A stretch of DNA of 32,295 nt, taken from assembly GCA_029558835.1 (NCBI GenBank), contig JAKQDH010000210.1, positions 1 to 32,295 of the forward strand, given 5' to 3'. Position 1 is the stretch's first letter; every line of letters begins with the position of its first letter. This document shows, piece by piece, positions 7,013 through 13,892 of the stretch. The position numbers and the translations under genes were made by a program. Source of the stretch: Planctomycetota bacterium (GTDB lineage Bacteria; Planctomycetota; Phycisphaerae; UBA1845). The notes under the pieces are model-generated. The model was not told where the DNA came from. It ran no database searches and saw only the letters and a list, made by a program, of their open reading frames with translations.

Positions 7013-7519
7013 TTACCGCGCTCGGCCGTAGGGTCGCCGTACCATCGCGCGATAGCGCGGACTTCGCCGGTAGCCACGAATCGCGTACCCCGGGCGTCCT
7101 ATGGAGCGGCGAAACCCGTACGTCGGACGATCGTCGTACGTACTCATCCCGGCCCGACGAATGCGCTCCGCGAGTCGCTCCGGCCAGGAGGGCCCGCGCA
7201 GGTCCCGCGGGTAGATGAACAGCACGCGCAGGCCGTTGCGGGCGTAGGCCCGGCGCTTGTGCCCGATGCCGGCCGCGTAGTCAGGCACGTCCATCATGCC
7301 GGCGTACTCGAGAATGAGCCCGTTATACGCGGGCAACGTGAAGTCAGGATGCCAGCTCCGGCGCCTGCCACGGTCATGGATCGACGTGGGCTGCTCGTGC
7401 ACGAACGGAATGCCATACCGATCCAGCATCCGTCCGACCTGGGCCTCGCCGCGGGACCGGTACGACGGCTCGAGCGGCCCGAGCCGGTCCTCCAGCCGCG
7501 CGGATGGCGACCGGATCAC
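7013..7519 (-). CDS. Restriction-endonuclease-fold (PD-(D/E)XK-like) protein
   Basis: A 168-aa protein. The core pattern is E25-A-Q-V (helix 1), W57-H-P-D59-F-T-L-P, I69-L-E71-Y-A-G, then Y81...K88-R-R-A-Y-A-R-N-G-L-R-V-L-F-I-Y-P-R-D-L, which fits small PD-(D/E)XK nucleases in which D59, E71 and perhaps K88 would be catalytic. The last 45 residues are Arg/Tyr/Gly rich, likely a disordered nucleic-acid-binding tail. The GTG start (7519-7517) overlaps the TGA of the upstream membrane-protein gene (GTGA), so translation is coupled. It ends 49 bp from the end of the convergent HerA-like gene, with GGCGT/ACGCC between. Possible roles are Holliday-junction or flap processing, or defence; not decidable here. 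Confidence 0.7.
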   Translation of the reverse strand: MIRSPSARLEDRLGPLEPSYRSRGEAQVGRMLDRYGIPFVHEQPTSIHDRGRRRSWHPDFTLPAYNGLILEYAGMMDVPDYAAGIGHKRRAYARNGLRVLFIYPRDLRGPSWPERLAERIRRAGMSTYDDRPTYGFRRSIGRPGYAIRGYRRSPRYRAMVRRPYGRAR

Positions 7520-8592
7520 GCAGCGCTCACCCCGCCCGTGTGCTGGACGACCTGCCGGGCGACGGCCAGCAGGCGTTCCTCGCTGCGCTCGATCAGCTTG
7601 AGCAGTTTGGCATTGTGTGCCTGGAGCCTTGCAGCTTCGTCGAGCAAGCCTTGCACCTTCGGATACTCACGGTTCGCCGCGCACTCCTCGGCCTCGGCCG
7701 TCAGATCGCGAACGCGCTTCTCCAGCTCGGCGACGGCTCGATCCAGCCGTTCCAGCCGAACATCGAGGCGCAGTTCGGTGTAGCGGTCGGCAAGCTCCTC
7801 CGCAGCCTTCCCCCGCGCGGCGGGCGGCAGCTTCTCGAGGAACTCGCGCAGCTCCTCGATGCGGTGCGCATGGCCTGTCCGGGCGTAATGCGCCTTCTCG
7901 CGCAGCTCTGCCAGCCGCTCCGTCAGCCAGCCCTCCTCGGGCAGCAACCGCCGAATCTGAACCAGGAAGTCACCCGCCACGTCCGGGCGGGAGATCAGAA
8001 ACTCGGCCTCCGAGCGTAGGCCGACGAGACTGCGCTCCACGTGCTCCGCGACCCGGACGTCCCGCTCCAGGTCAGTCATGTCATGCCGGACACGGACGAC
8101 CTCGGCCGGTGCCGGCTCCAGGAATGTCGGATGCCTGATTACATGCAGGAGGAGCGCGGCCAGACCCGCCAGCAGCGTGAGCGCGGCCAAGTAACGAACA
8201 AAGCCCCCGCGCAGCGACCAGGGCGTACCGATCAGGCCACCGGCCAGCACGCACGCGCAGACGGCCAGCGCCACGCCGGACCACGTGCCACCGACGTGCT
8301 GGACGGCCGCAAACACCGCGACGACGAGCGCAAGCAGCACAAGACCCAGCGCAAACGGGCCCAGGTCCCGCATCGACCAGCCATGTGCGGCCTCCCACGA
8401 GACGAGGCCCACGGCCAGCGCCAATCCAAGAGCAACGGACATGGCGGCGGCCGGTCGCTGCCGACCAAAATGCCGGCCGAGCACGGCGTAGCACAGCGCC
8501 GTGAAGAACGTGAACGCGAGCACGAAGTCCGGCAGGATCGAGACGAACAGCGGCGGCAACTCCAGGGCGGCGAAGGGGTTACGGGAGATCAT
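7516..8592 (-). CDS. Membrane protein with long cytoplasmic coiled coil
   Basis: A 358-aa protein. Residues about 15-155 contain four or five hydrophobic segments (for example L-P-D-F-V-L-A-F-T-F-F-T-A-L, M-S-V-A-L-G-L-A-L-A-V-G-L-V, F-A-L-G-L-V-L-L-A-L-V-V-A-V-F-A, V-A-L-A-V-C-A-C-V-L-A-G-G and Y-L-A-A-L-T-L-L-A-G-L-A-A-L-L-L). From about 165 to the end it is highly charged helix with heptad spacing. The start is ATG 8592; there is no ribosome site, and TTTATATA ends 23 nt before it, which fits a leaderless archaeal-type transcript. It is coupled by overlap to the nuclease-like gene and convergent with the HerA-like gene. It could anchor a DNA-transfer or segregation complex, but this is speculation; no family recognised. 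Confidence 0.7.
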   Translation of the reverse strand: MISRNPFAALELPPLFVSILPDFVLAFTFFTALCYAVLGRHFGRQRPAAAMSVALGLALAVGLVSWEAAHGWSMRDLGPFALGLVLLALVVAVFAAVQHVGGTWSGVALAVCACVLAGGLIGTPWSLRGGFVRYLAALTLLAGLAALLLHVIRHPTFLEPAPAEVVRVRHDMTDLERDVRVAEHVERSLVGLRSEAEFLISRPDVAGDFLVQIRRLLPEEGWLTERLAELREKAHYARTGHAHRIEELREFLEKLPPAARGKAAEELADRYTELRLDVRLERLDRAVAELEKRVRDLTAEAEECAANREYPKVQGLLDEAARLQAHNAKLLKLIERSEERLLAVARQVVQHTGGVSAA

Positions 8593-8615
8593 GCGGGACC
8601 CGCAAGGGCCACGGC

Positions 8616-8623
8616 TATATAAA
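8616..8623 (-). promoter_or_regulatory. Archaeal-type TATA box, leaderless geometry
   Basis: On the minus strand the sequence is AGGAACG then TTTATATA, then 23 nt, then the ATG at 8592. The box is centred about 27 nt before the start codon and preceded by AA two bases upstream, as in archaeal BRE-TATA promoters of leaderless genes. There is no Shine-Dalgarno sequence. A bacterial reading (a TATATA -10 box) would give a roughly 17-nt leader without a ribosome site. Confidence 0.55.
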
Positions 8624-8648
8624 CGTTCCTATGCGAAGCTGGAAGCTC

Positions 8649-8677
8649 TTCTTGTGGAAGGGGCTTGGCGTTACAAT
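8649..8677 (+). promoter_or_regulatory. Bacterial-like promoter for the 8870 gene
   Basis: TTCTTG (8649-8654), 17 nt, TACAAT (8672-8677). The -10 is near consensus while the -35 is poor. It points to the surface-protein gene and gives a leader of about 185 nt. A TACAAT box also occurs before the gene at 25069. Confidence 0.4.
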
Positions 8678-8684
8678 AGGAGCG

Positions 8685-8869
8685 ATAACGCTTACTCGGC
8701 AGCTTCGGTGGGCCCTTGACGGGCTGCGGCTCGCGCGGCGAGCCCGTTCACGGAGCGAACGCCGGGCGTTGCCCGGAGCGGCATGTAAAGGGCGGGTGCG
8801 ACGGTTCGGGGAAACCTGACGCCGCCGAGTGCGGCCTCAAGGACGGGCCAAGTCGAAGGAGGCCCCAAG
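8685..8869 (+). promoter_or_regulatory. Long GC-rich leader with several hairpins
   Basis: Between the promoter and the ATG are paired segments CTCG/CGAG inside ACGGG/CCCGT (about 8716-8751), CCGGGC/GCCCGG around GTT (about 8763-8777), and smaller stems near 8800-8835, then a GGAGG ribosome site at 8857-8861. The leader looks structured. I compared it by eye with the cyclic-di-GMP, cobalamin and other riboswitch consensus sequences and could not match it, so no ligand is proposed. Confidence 0.35.
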
Positions 8870-11800
8870 ATGTCGGCATTCCCAGGGCGCCTGAGCGGTT
8901 CGTGGGCTATCCTGCAATGCATTCTTCTGGCGGCCGTAGCTCTCAGGCCCGTCATCTGTGGTGCCGGAACGTTGTACGTCCCTGCGACCGCCGAGTACGG
9001 GGAGACGTATTGCACATCCCTGTCAGGCACTCACCGCTTTACGATTGCTGGCGGGGCATGGTCGCCGTGGCCCGAAGGGGACCCTTGGAGCCAGGGCTGG
9101 AAGGCATGTCTTGCCGTCTACAAGAACCGGCCCGTCACGTACGAACCGGATCCAGAATTCCCAGGAAAATGGCGCCCACTCGTCCCGGATTATGGTCTTG
9201 GTAATGGCACATACTATGGAACCTATGAGGAAGCTGAGGTAGCCGGTATTGGTCAATTCGTCGATGTCTTCCTGGAACCCGGTGAGTACGTAGTCTTCCT
9301 GTGCGCCGATCACCTCGGCTACTACTCCGAAAACCCCGGAGGAATCTGGGTTTGCGTCGAAACCATGCCCTGCCAGGAAAGCGACTTCTATTGGGCGGTT
9401 CCCGCGGGGGACTGGTCCGCCCCGGACAACTGGCAGCACGAGGCGCCGAGCGCCGATCCACCTCCCTGGTGTGCTTCGATGCCGGGTGTGCCCGGGGCCA
9501 ACGACGCCGCGCACGTCAGTGACGGCGTTGCGAGTATTACGGAAGATGCGTCTGTTCTGATCGCCCTTGTCGGAACCGGTGGAGGAATCGTGCAGACTGG
9601 GGGGCTTTCGGTAGCCGAACAGATGGAGTTAAGTCACGGGGGCTTCTGTCAGCAAACGGACGGCACTACGGTGGCGAGATGGGAATTCGTCGGGTACCTC
9701 GGAGACGGCACTTTCTTGCAGACGGGCGGCCTGAACTACGTGTGGGAGGGTCTTGCGCTTGGGCACGAACCCGGCTCGGAGGGGAGCTACCACCTGAGCG
9801 GTAGCGCGGAGCTGCAGGTGTTGTACGAGGATGTGGCTTGGGCGGGCATAGGCAGGTTCTTTCAGACGGGAGGCGCGCACTCAACCGACGGACGGCTGGC
9901 AATGGGTGGCTTGCCCGACGCCGTAGGCACTTTTGAGCTTAGCGGCGGTACACTTGATATTGCTGAGGGGCTGGTCATCGGGGGACAAGGCACGGCCACG
10001 TTTACGCAGATCGGCGGGGCGCTGTCGATTGCGGGCTGGATGGATCTCGCTAACGACCCAGGGGGAAACGGGACCTTCACACTCAGCGGCGGCACTCTTG
10101 AGCTCTCGGAGCCTGTGTACGTGGGCATTGAGGGCACCGGGAGGTTCATCCACGAGACTGGGGCCTATTCGACGTCGGCGCTGGTGGTTGGCGACCATGC
10201 AAGTGGGAATGGCACATATGAGCTTCATTCAAGCGGACACCTGTCTGCGAGTGATGAGGAGATCGGCGCGTTTGGAGAGGGGACATTTGACCAATCCGGC
10301 GGCAGCAACACCGTTGCGGACAGCATCGGACTTGGTGTGCACGCAGGATCAGACGGGACGTACGATCTGACAGACGATGGTACCCTTTCTGCGCGCTGGC
10401 TTGGCGTCGGTATCCAGGGAAGTGGCACGTTTGCTCACGGCGGAGGGTCGGTTTCATTGTTCGGTGGTCTCGGCATTGCCTGTCAGGCAGGATCCGACGG
10501 GCGCTACGAACTCGGCATGCCGGCCTTGCTGGACACGCCCTTCACGAATGTGGGCGAATCGGGTCAAGGCATCTTTGTTCAGACCGGGGGGAATCACGTT
10601 GTGCGGGAGTTCCTCCACCTCGGCCTCTGGCTCGATAGCGATGGTGAGTACGAACTTGATGACGGCGTGCTGTCGCTAAGCGATGCCTCATCGGATCTGG
10701 TCGTTGGCGCGTGGGGCCACGGCAACTTCACGCAGTCCGGCGGAACTGCCACCTGCGCAGGCGGCGTAGTCATCGGGCAGATGGACACAGGCAATGGCAG
10801 CTATGAACTGAGAACCGGTGGATTGACGGCGCATCACGAGGCAATCGGGTACTATGGTAGCGGGACCTTCGCCCAGCGGGGTGGCACGAACACAGTGACC
10901 AGTGATTGGGGCGTGGTCCTGGGGCATCGCGCCGGCTCGAGCGGGACCTATGACCTGCGCGGCGGTACGCTGTTGACCAGCGGCACGGTCACAATCGGGT
11001 GGGAGGGTACCGGCGTGTTCACGCAGGACAACGGCTCGCTTACCGTTGACGGAATCGGAAGCGGGATCGGTATCGGTGGACAGTTTGGCGCGGAAGGGCT
11101 GCTGGAGCTGAACGGAGGATCCATCACGGTATCATCGTGGATGGACGTCGGCCAAGGCGGGACGGGGACGTTGAAGGTGACTGGTCCCTCGGCATCATTG
11201 TCCACACCGTACCTGGAAGTGGGGCATCAGAGCGGCACCGGCACGTTCAACATCCAGACAACCGGGGCCGACATCATGACCCGGACCCTCGTGCTCGGAG
11301 GGCAGTGCACATTCAGCGCCCTACCCGGTGCAGCTATCGAGATCACCAGCCAGGGCGGCAGCCTCCAGAACTACGCGACGGACGAAGTGGCGTTGGGAGG
11401 GCTGGCGAACCTAAACCTGATCTGCAATGGGGACCCAACGTACCTGGAGGTGGGCGGCTACGATGACGGCGTGCCCTCCGCGTATTGCTGGTTTGGCGAG
11501 AACCCCAACTTCCAGATTGATCTGCTTACGATCAATGGTGTCCTCCATCTGGTTGACGACGCGGACAACGGCAACCGGGGCGGTACGTGTGGTTGGGGCG
11601 AGGCACTGTATGTCAACGCACCGGTCGATGAGTGGGGCTGGGGTCCCAGCGGAAAGCTATACACGCATGGTTTGCATGTCTACGCTAACTGCGAGCTACT
11701 GACCGAGGATCATGGCGGGCACGTGTGCTATGGGAGCGGATGTGGTGACTTCGACCACGATTGCGATGCCGATCTGACAGACTTTCTCGATTTCGTCGCG

Positions 11801-11926
11801 TGCCTGAGTGGCCCGGAGGCCTCAGTCGGGGCGGAGTGCAATCCCGGAGACTGCGACGCCGACGGGGACATGGATCTCGCCGATTTCGCGCTGTTTCAAG
11901 CGGAGTTCACCGGCCCTGGTGACTGA
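8870..11926 (+). CDS. Exported beta-repeat surface protein with dockerin-like C-terminus
   Basis: A 1018-aa protein with a GGAGG ribosome site 8 nt before the ATG. Residues 1-32 are a signal peptide (basic start, then A-I-L-Q-C-I-L-L-A-A-V-A-L). From about 215 to 800 it is built of imperfect 42-48-residue units around 'G-x-G-T-F-x-Q-x-G-G' and 'G-S-x-G-x-Y-x-L-x-G-G-x-L', the pattern of autotransporter-passenger or beta-helix repeats. The end has two calcium-loop segments (D-F-D-H-D-C-D-A-D-L-T-D-F and D-C-D-A-D-G-D-M-D-L-A-D-F-A-L-F-Q), dockerin-like and typical of planctomycete surface proteins. There is no beta-barrel or C-terminal anchor. It probably acts outside the cell; its ligand is unknown. 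Its bacterial expression signals differ from those of the flanking genes. Confidence 0.85.
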   Translation: MSAFPGRLSGSWAILQCILLAAVALRPVICGAGTLYVPATAEYGETYCTSLSGTHRFTIAGGAWSPWPEGDPWSQGWKACLAVYKNRPVTYEPDPEFPGKWRPLVPDYGLGNGTYYGTYEEAEVAGIGQFVDVFLEPGEYVVFLCADHLGYYSENPGGIWVCVETMPCQESDFYWAVPAGDWSAPDNWQHEAPSADPPPWCASMPGVPGANDAAHVSDGVASITEDASVLIALVGTGGGIVQTGGLSVAEQMELSHGGFCQQTDGTTVARWEFVGYLGDGTFLQTGGLNYVWEGLALGHEPGSEGSYHLSGSAELQVLYEDVAWAGIGRFFQTGGAHSTDGRLAMGGLPDAVGTFELSGGTLDIAEGLVIGGQGTATFTQIGGALSIAGWMDLANDPGGNGTFTLSGGTLELSEPVYVGIEGTGRFIHETGAYSTSALVVGDHASGNGTYELHSSGHLSASDEEIGAFGEGTFDQSGGSNTVADSIGLGVHAGSDGTYDLTDDGTLSARWLGVGIQGSGTFAHGGGSVSLFGGLGIACQAGSDGRYELGMPALLDTPFTNVGESGQGIFVQTGGNHVVREFLHLGLWLDSDGEYELDDGVLSLSDASSDLVVGAWGHGNFTQSGGTATCAGGVVIGQMDTGNGSYELRTGGLTAHHEAIGYYGSGTFAQRGGTNTVTSDWGVVLGHRAGSSGTYDLRGGTLLTSGTVTIGWEGTGVFTQDNGSLTVDGIGSGIGIGGQFGAEGLLELNGGSITVSSWMDVGQGGTGTLKVTGPSASLSTPYLEVGHQSGTGTFNIQTTGADIMTRTLVLGGQCTFSALPGAAIEITSQGGSLQNYATDEVALGGLANLNLICNGDPTYLEVGGYDDGVPSAYCWFGENPNFQIDLLTINGVLHLVDDADNGNRGGTCGWGEALYVNAPVDEWGWGPSGKLYTHGLHVYANCELLTEDHGGHVCYGSGCGDFDHDCDADLTDFLDFVACLSGPEASVGAECNPGDCDADGDMDLADFALFQAEFTGPGD

Positions 11927-11997
11927 GGCCGCCCCATACCCACCTCAGACTCGCACCGCTCCGCCGGAGCGCCACCACTCGCGCGGGACGCACAACC

Positions 11998-12005
11998 TTT
12001 AAGTA
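11998..12005 (+). promoter_or_regulatory. TATA-like box of the orc1/cdc6 gene
   Basis: ACAACC followed by TTTAAGTA, ending 30 nt before ATG 12036. Archaeal spacing would put the transcript start near 12029-12030, a leader of only a few bases. A perfect GCTCC/GGAGC stem (about 11958-11970) lies upstream. Confidence 0.5.
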
Positions 12006-12026
12006 CTGGCGCGGTTGATGCCGTCC

Positions 12027-12041
12027 GCGGAGTTGATGCGT
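12027..12041 (+). repeat. 15-bp motif, copy 1 (candidate initiator-binding box)
   Basis: GCGGAGTTGATGCGT overlaps the start codon at 12036. It matches 14 of 15 bases of copy 3 (minus strand, 13402-13416) and 13 of 15 of copy 2 (13211-13225). Its position at the predicted transcript start suggests autoregulation by the encoded initiator. Because it overlaps coding sequence, chance cannot be excluded from this copy alone. Confidence 0.5.
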
Positions 12042-13136
12042 CGGATGGACATTGCCGCGTACCTGCGCCAGCAGAAGGACCACCTCGGCCAGGAGGCCAA
12101 GTCAGTCAGGGACTTTTCCGTCTTCGACTTCGACCACATCCCCGACCAGCCCCTGCTCCGTGAGGAGGCCAAGCTGCTCATTGACGAACTGCTCCGCTTC
12201 GACATCACGGGCATCCCCACGCACTACGCCATCATCGGCAGCCGGGGCTCAGGCAAGACGCTCACCCTGCGCTACCTGCAACGCGTCGTGCCCAAGCACA
12301 CGAGCCTCCAGATCCTCTATGCCAACTGCCGCGAGCACAACACGAGCTTCAAGATCCTCGCCCACCTGCTCGGCGTGCAGGCGCGCGGAGCGAGCTTGTC
12401 CGAAATGTTCGAGCGCTTCTGCGCGAGCTGCCCGCAGAAGACCGCCGTCATCCTGGACGAGATCGACCTGATGAGCCCCAAGGACCCGCGGCGGGAGATC
12501 CTCTACCGCCTCAGCCGGGCCGAACAGCCCTTCCTGGCGATCGCGCTGGCCAACAACCCGCAGGTGCTCAAGGAGATCGACCCGGCCACGCGCAGCAGCC
12601 TCCAGCCCATGCCGCTGCACTTCCGCCACTACAACGCGGCCGAGATCAGCCAGATCCTGCGGGACCGCGCCGAGCGCGGCCTGGTCGCCTGGGACGAAGG
12701 CCGGCTGGCTGAGATTGCCGCGCTGACGGTGCGCCAGACGAACGCGGATGTCCGGGTGGCGATCAAGACGCTCTTCTACACGGTGACCCGGCCCGAGGAG
12801 TCGCTGGCCGCCTGCTTCGAGCACGCCCGGCGCGACATCATCATTGACATCATCAACGACCTGACCGACCCGCTGCTGCTCATCCTGCGGGCGGTCCAGG
12901 TCGCGCCCACCGCGTTCGCCAAGGACGTCTACGGCCGCTACGTCCGGCTCTGCCAGGCGCGCGGGGAGAAGCCGTTCAGCTACGTCCACTTCTACTCCAG
13001 CCTCAGCTATCTGCAGAGCGTCGGGCTGGTTGCCCTGGTGGCGACCAAGGTCGGGCGAACGTTCACGAACCGCGTCCTGCTGAACTTCGACCAGCCGATC
13101 GTGGAGCAGATCTGCCGCCTGCGGTTTGGCGAGTAA
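12036..13136 (+). CDS. cdc6: Orc1/Cdc6-family replication initiator
   Basis: A 366-aa AAA+ ATPase that should bind origin repeats and load a replicative helicase. Visible motifs: F31-D-F-D-H-I-P-D-Q-P-L-L-R-E-E (the Orc1/Cdc6 entry motif, usually Y-x-P-x-x-x-x-x-R-E), Walker A G-S-R-G-S-G-K-T (68-75), Walker B V-I-L-D-E-I-D (138-144), sensor 1 L-A-N-N (171-174), R186 in T-R-S-S-L as candidate arginine finger, sensor 2 in N-A-D-V-R240-V-A-I-K. A winged helix follows at about 280-352 (V-Y-G-R-Y-V-R-L-C ... S-Y-L-Q-S-V-G-L-V-A-L-V), as in archaeal Orc1/Cdc6. ATG 12036 was preferred to TTG 12015 or ATG 12018 because of the TATA spacing. The family is archaeal/eukaryotic; finding it among planctomycete-type genes is unusual. 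Confidence 0.85.
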   Translation: MRRMDIAAYLRQQKDHLGQEAKSVRDFSVFDFDHIPDQPLLREEAKLLIDELLRFDITGIPTHYAIIGSRGSGKTLTLRYLQRVVPKHTSLQILYANCREHNTSFKILAHLLGVQARGASLSEMFERFCASCPQKTAVILDEIDLMSPKDPRREILYRLSRAEQPFLAIALANNPQVLKEIDPATRSSLQPMPLHFRHYNAAEISQILRDRAERGLVAWDEGRLAEIAALTVRQTNADVRVAIKTLFYTVTRPEESLAACFEHARRDIIIDIINDLTDPLLLILRAVQVAPTAFAKDVYGRYVRLCQARGEKPFSYVHFYSSLSYLQSVGLVALVATKVGRTFTNRVLLNFDQPIVEQICRLRFGE

Positions 13137-13210
13137 GGCGCCGCGCGCTGCGCGCCCGGGCAGGCTGTCCCGCTCACGCCCGTGCTGCTGACCATTCTGG
13201 CCTACTGTAT

Positions 13211-13225
13211 GCGGAGTTTACGCGT
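13211..13225 (+). repeat. 15-bp motif, copy 2
   Basis: GCGGAGTTTACGCGT, inside the left arm of the candidate origin. It matches the consensus GCGGAGTTNAYGCGT. Confidence 0.6.
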
Positions 13226-13401
13226 GGAGTGCTCGCAGCCGCTGGTAGTGCTCACCAGGATGGCTGTTGTCACTCGCGCGTGGTTTCAACCGAGTCCGGC
13301 CGCCTCTATCTATACCTTCTATATGGAAAAGAAAGAGAAGAAGAGCGGGGAGGGTCCGGGAGGGGAGCCGAACGAACACATCGACAGCGGCAAAGACGCT
13401 C

Positions 13402-13416
13402 ACGCATTAACTCCGC
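13402..13416 (-). repeat. 15-bp motif, copy 3 (inverted)
   Basis: On the minus strand GCGGAGTTAATGCGT, facing copy 2 across the AT-rich stretch. The match to copy 2 extends to 18 of 20 bases with the flanks. Confidence 0.6.
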
Positions 13417-13424
13417 ATACTCTA

Positions 13425-13475
13425 CCCCTGCCTCGCCCCTCCCCCAGCCCCCGCACCCCCATCCCCCCTCCCCGC
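13425..13475. other. C-tract with strong G-quadruplex potential on the minus strand
   Basis: Seven runs of four to six C occur within about 50 bp directly right of the candidate origin. The minus strand can fold a G-quadruplex with short loops. G-strings accompany initiator boxes at some archaeal origins, so a link to the origin is possible; it could also simply be low-complexity sequence. Confidence 0.5.
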
Positions 13476-13594
13476 AATGCGAAGTCCGGCGCGCGGAGCA
13501 CCGATGCTGGCAGGCGCGCGGCTGTCAGGGGTGCACACCGCGTCAGCCCTGGGAACCACGGCGGGAGCATGTCACGTTGCCGTGGTGGCAAAAA

Positions 13595-13602
13595 CTTATG
13601 TA
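13595..13602 (+). promoter_or_regulatory. TATA-like box before the zinc-ribbon operon
   Basis: GCAAAAA precedes CTTATGTA, which ends 26 nt before GTG 13629, again near-leaderless spacing with an A-rich BRE-like element. It is a weaker TATA match than those at 4197, 8616 and 21651. Confidence 0.35.
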
Positions 13603-13628
13603 CGCAGGCCCCGCGTGGGTCCCGCGAG

Positions 13629-13892
13629 GTGATACTCGTGGGACGCCCGTATAAGTGTCCATACTGTAAGAGCCAACGCACGGTCTCGAAGGGAACGCGA
13701 CCAACGAAAGGTCTGGGCCCGCGCCGGCTGCGGCGCTGCAAGGCCTGCGGCCGGAAGTTCACGCCCAAATACCAGCGACCGGGGAACGCTGCGGCCAAAC
13801 CAGATCAAGCTGGCGGCACAGCACGCCCCAGCGCACAGAAGGAAGTCGCGCCGCACCGTGCTGCGGACGCCGATGTCAATGTCGTCCTGTAA
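13629..13892 (+). CDS. Small zinc-finger protein (InsA-like N-terminal domain)
   Basis: An 87-aa protein from GTG 13629 (or GTG 13638 in the same frame). The motif Y-K-C-P-Y-C-K-S-Q-R-T-V-S-K-G ... R-R-L-R-R-C-K-A-C-G-R-K-F-T-P-K is the four-cysteine finger seen in InsA/IS1-type transposase N-termini and in small DNA-binding zinc ribbons. No catalytic transposase part follows; the tail (about 45-87) is low complexity. It overlaps the next gene (GTG 13858) by 35 bp, so the two are probably coupled. A DNA-binding regulator is the likely role; a transposase fragment is the alternative. Confidence 0.6.
   Translation: MILVGRPYKCPYCKSQRTVSKGTRPTKGLGPRRLRRCKACGRKFTPKYQRPGNAAAKPDQAGGTARPSAQKEVAPHRAADADVNVVL

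Larger units (their letters stand above)
13207..13420. other. Candidate replication origin
   Basis: In the 490-bp gap after orc1/cdc6, a 20-bp inverted repeat (13207-13226 and 13401-13420, 18 of 20 matching, beginning GTATGCGGAGTT) brackets about 175 bp containing the most AT-rich stretch here (CTATCTATACC then TTCTATATGGAAAAGAAAG, about 13305-13335) and a purine run to about 13370. Archaeal origins typically have initiator boxes in inverted orientation around an AT-rich unwinding element beside orc1/cdc6, so the arrangement fits. A small frame from ATG 13323 is Pro/Arg rich and not convincing. Confidence 0.55.

Noticed and set aside
8700..8860. Riboswitch (cyclic-di-GMP or cobalamin type) in the leader of the 8870 gene
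   Set aside because: Several stems are present, but the conserved loop sequences of these classes could not be found by eye.
12015..12035. TTG 12015 or ATG 12018 as the cdc6 start
   Set aside because: They lie only about 10-12 nt after the TATA-like box; ATG 12036 fits better. It remains possible if the box is not a promoter.
13629..13892. Complete IS1-like insertion sequence
   Set aside because: Only the InsA-like zinc finger is seen; there is no DDE or InsB-like part and no terminal inverted repeats around it.
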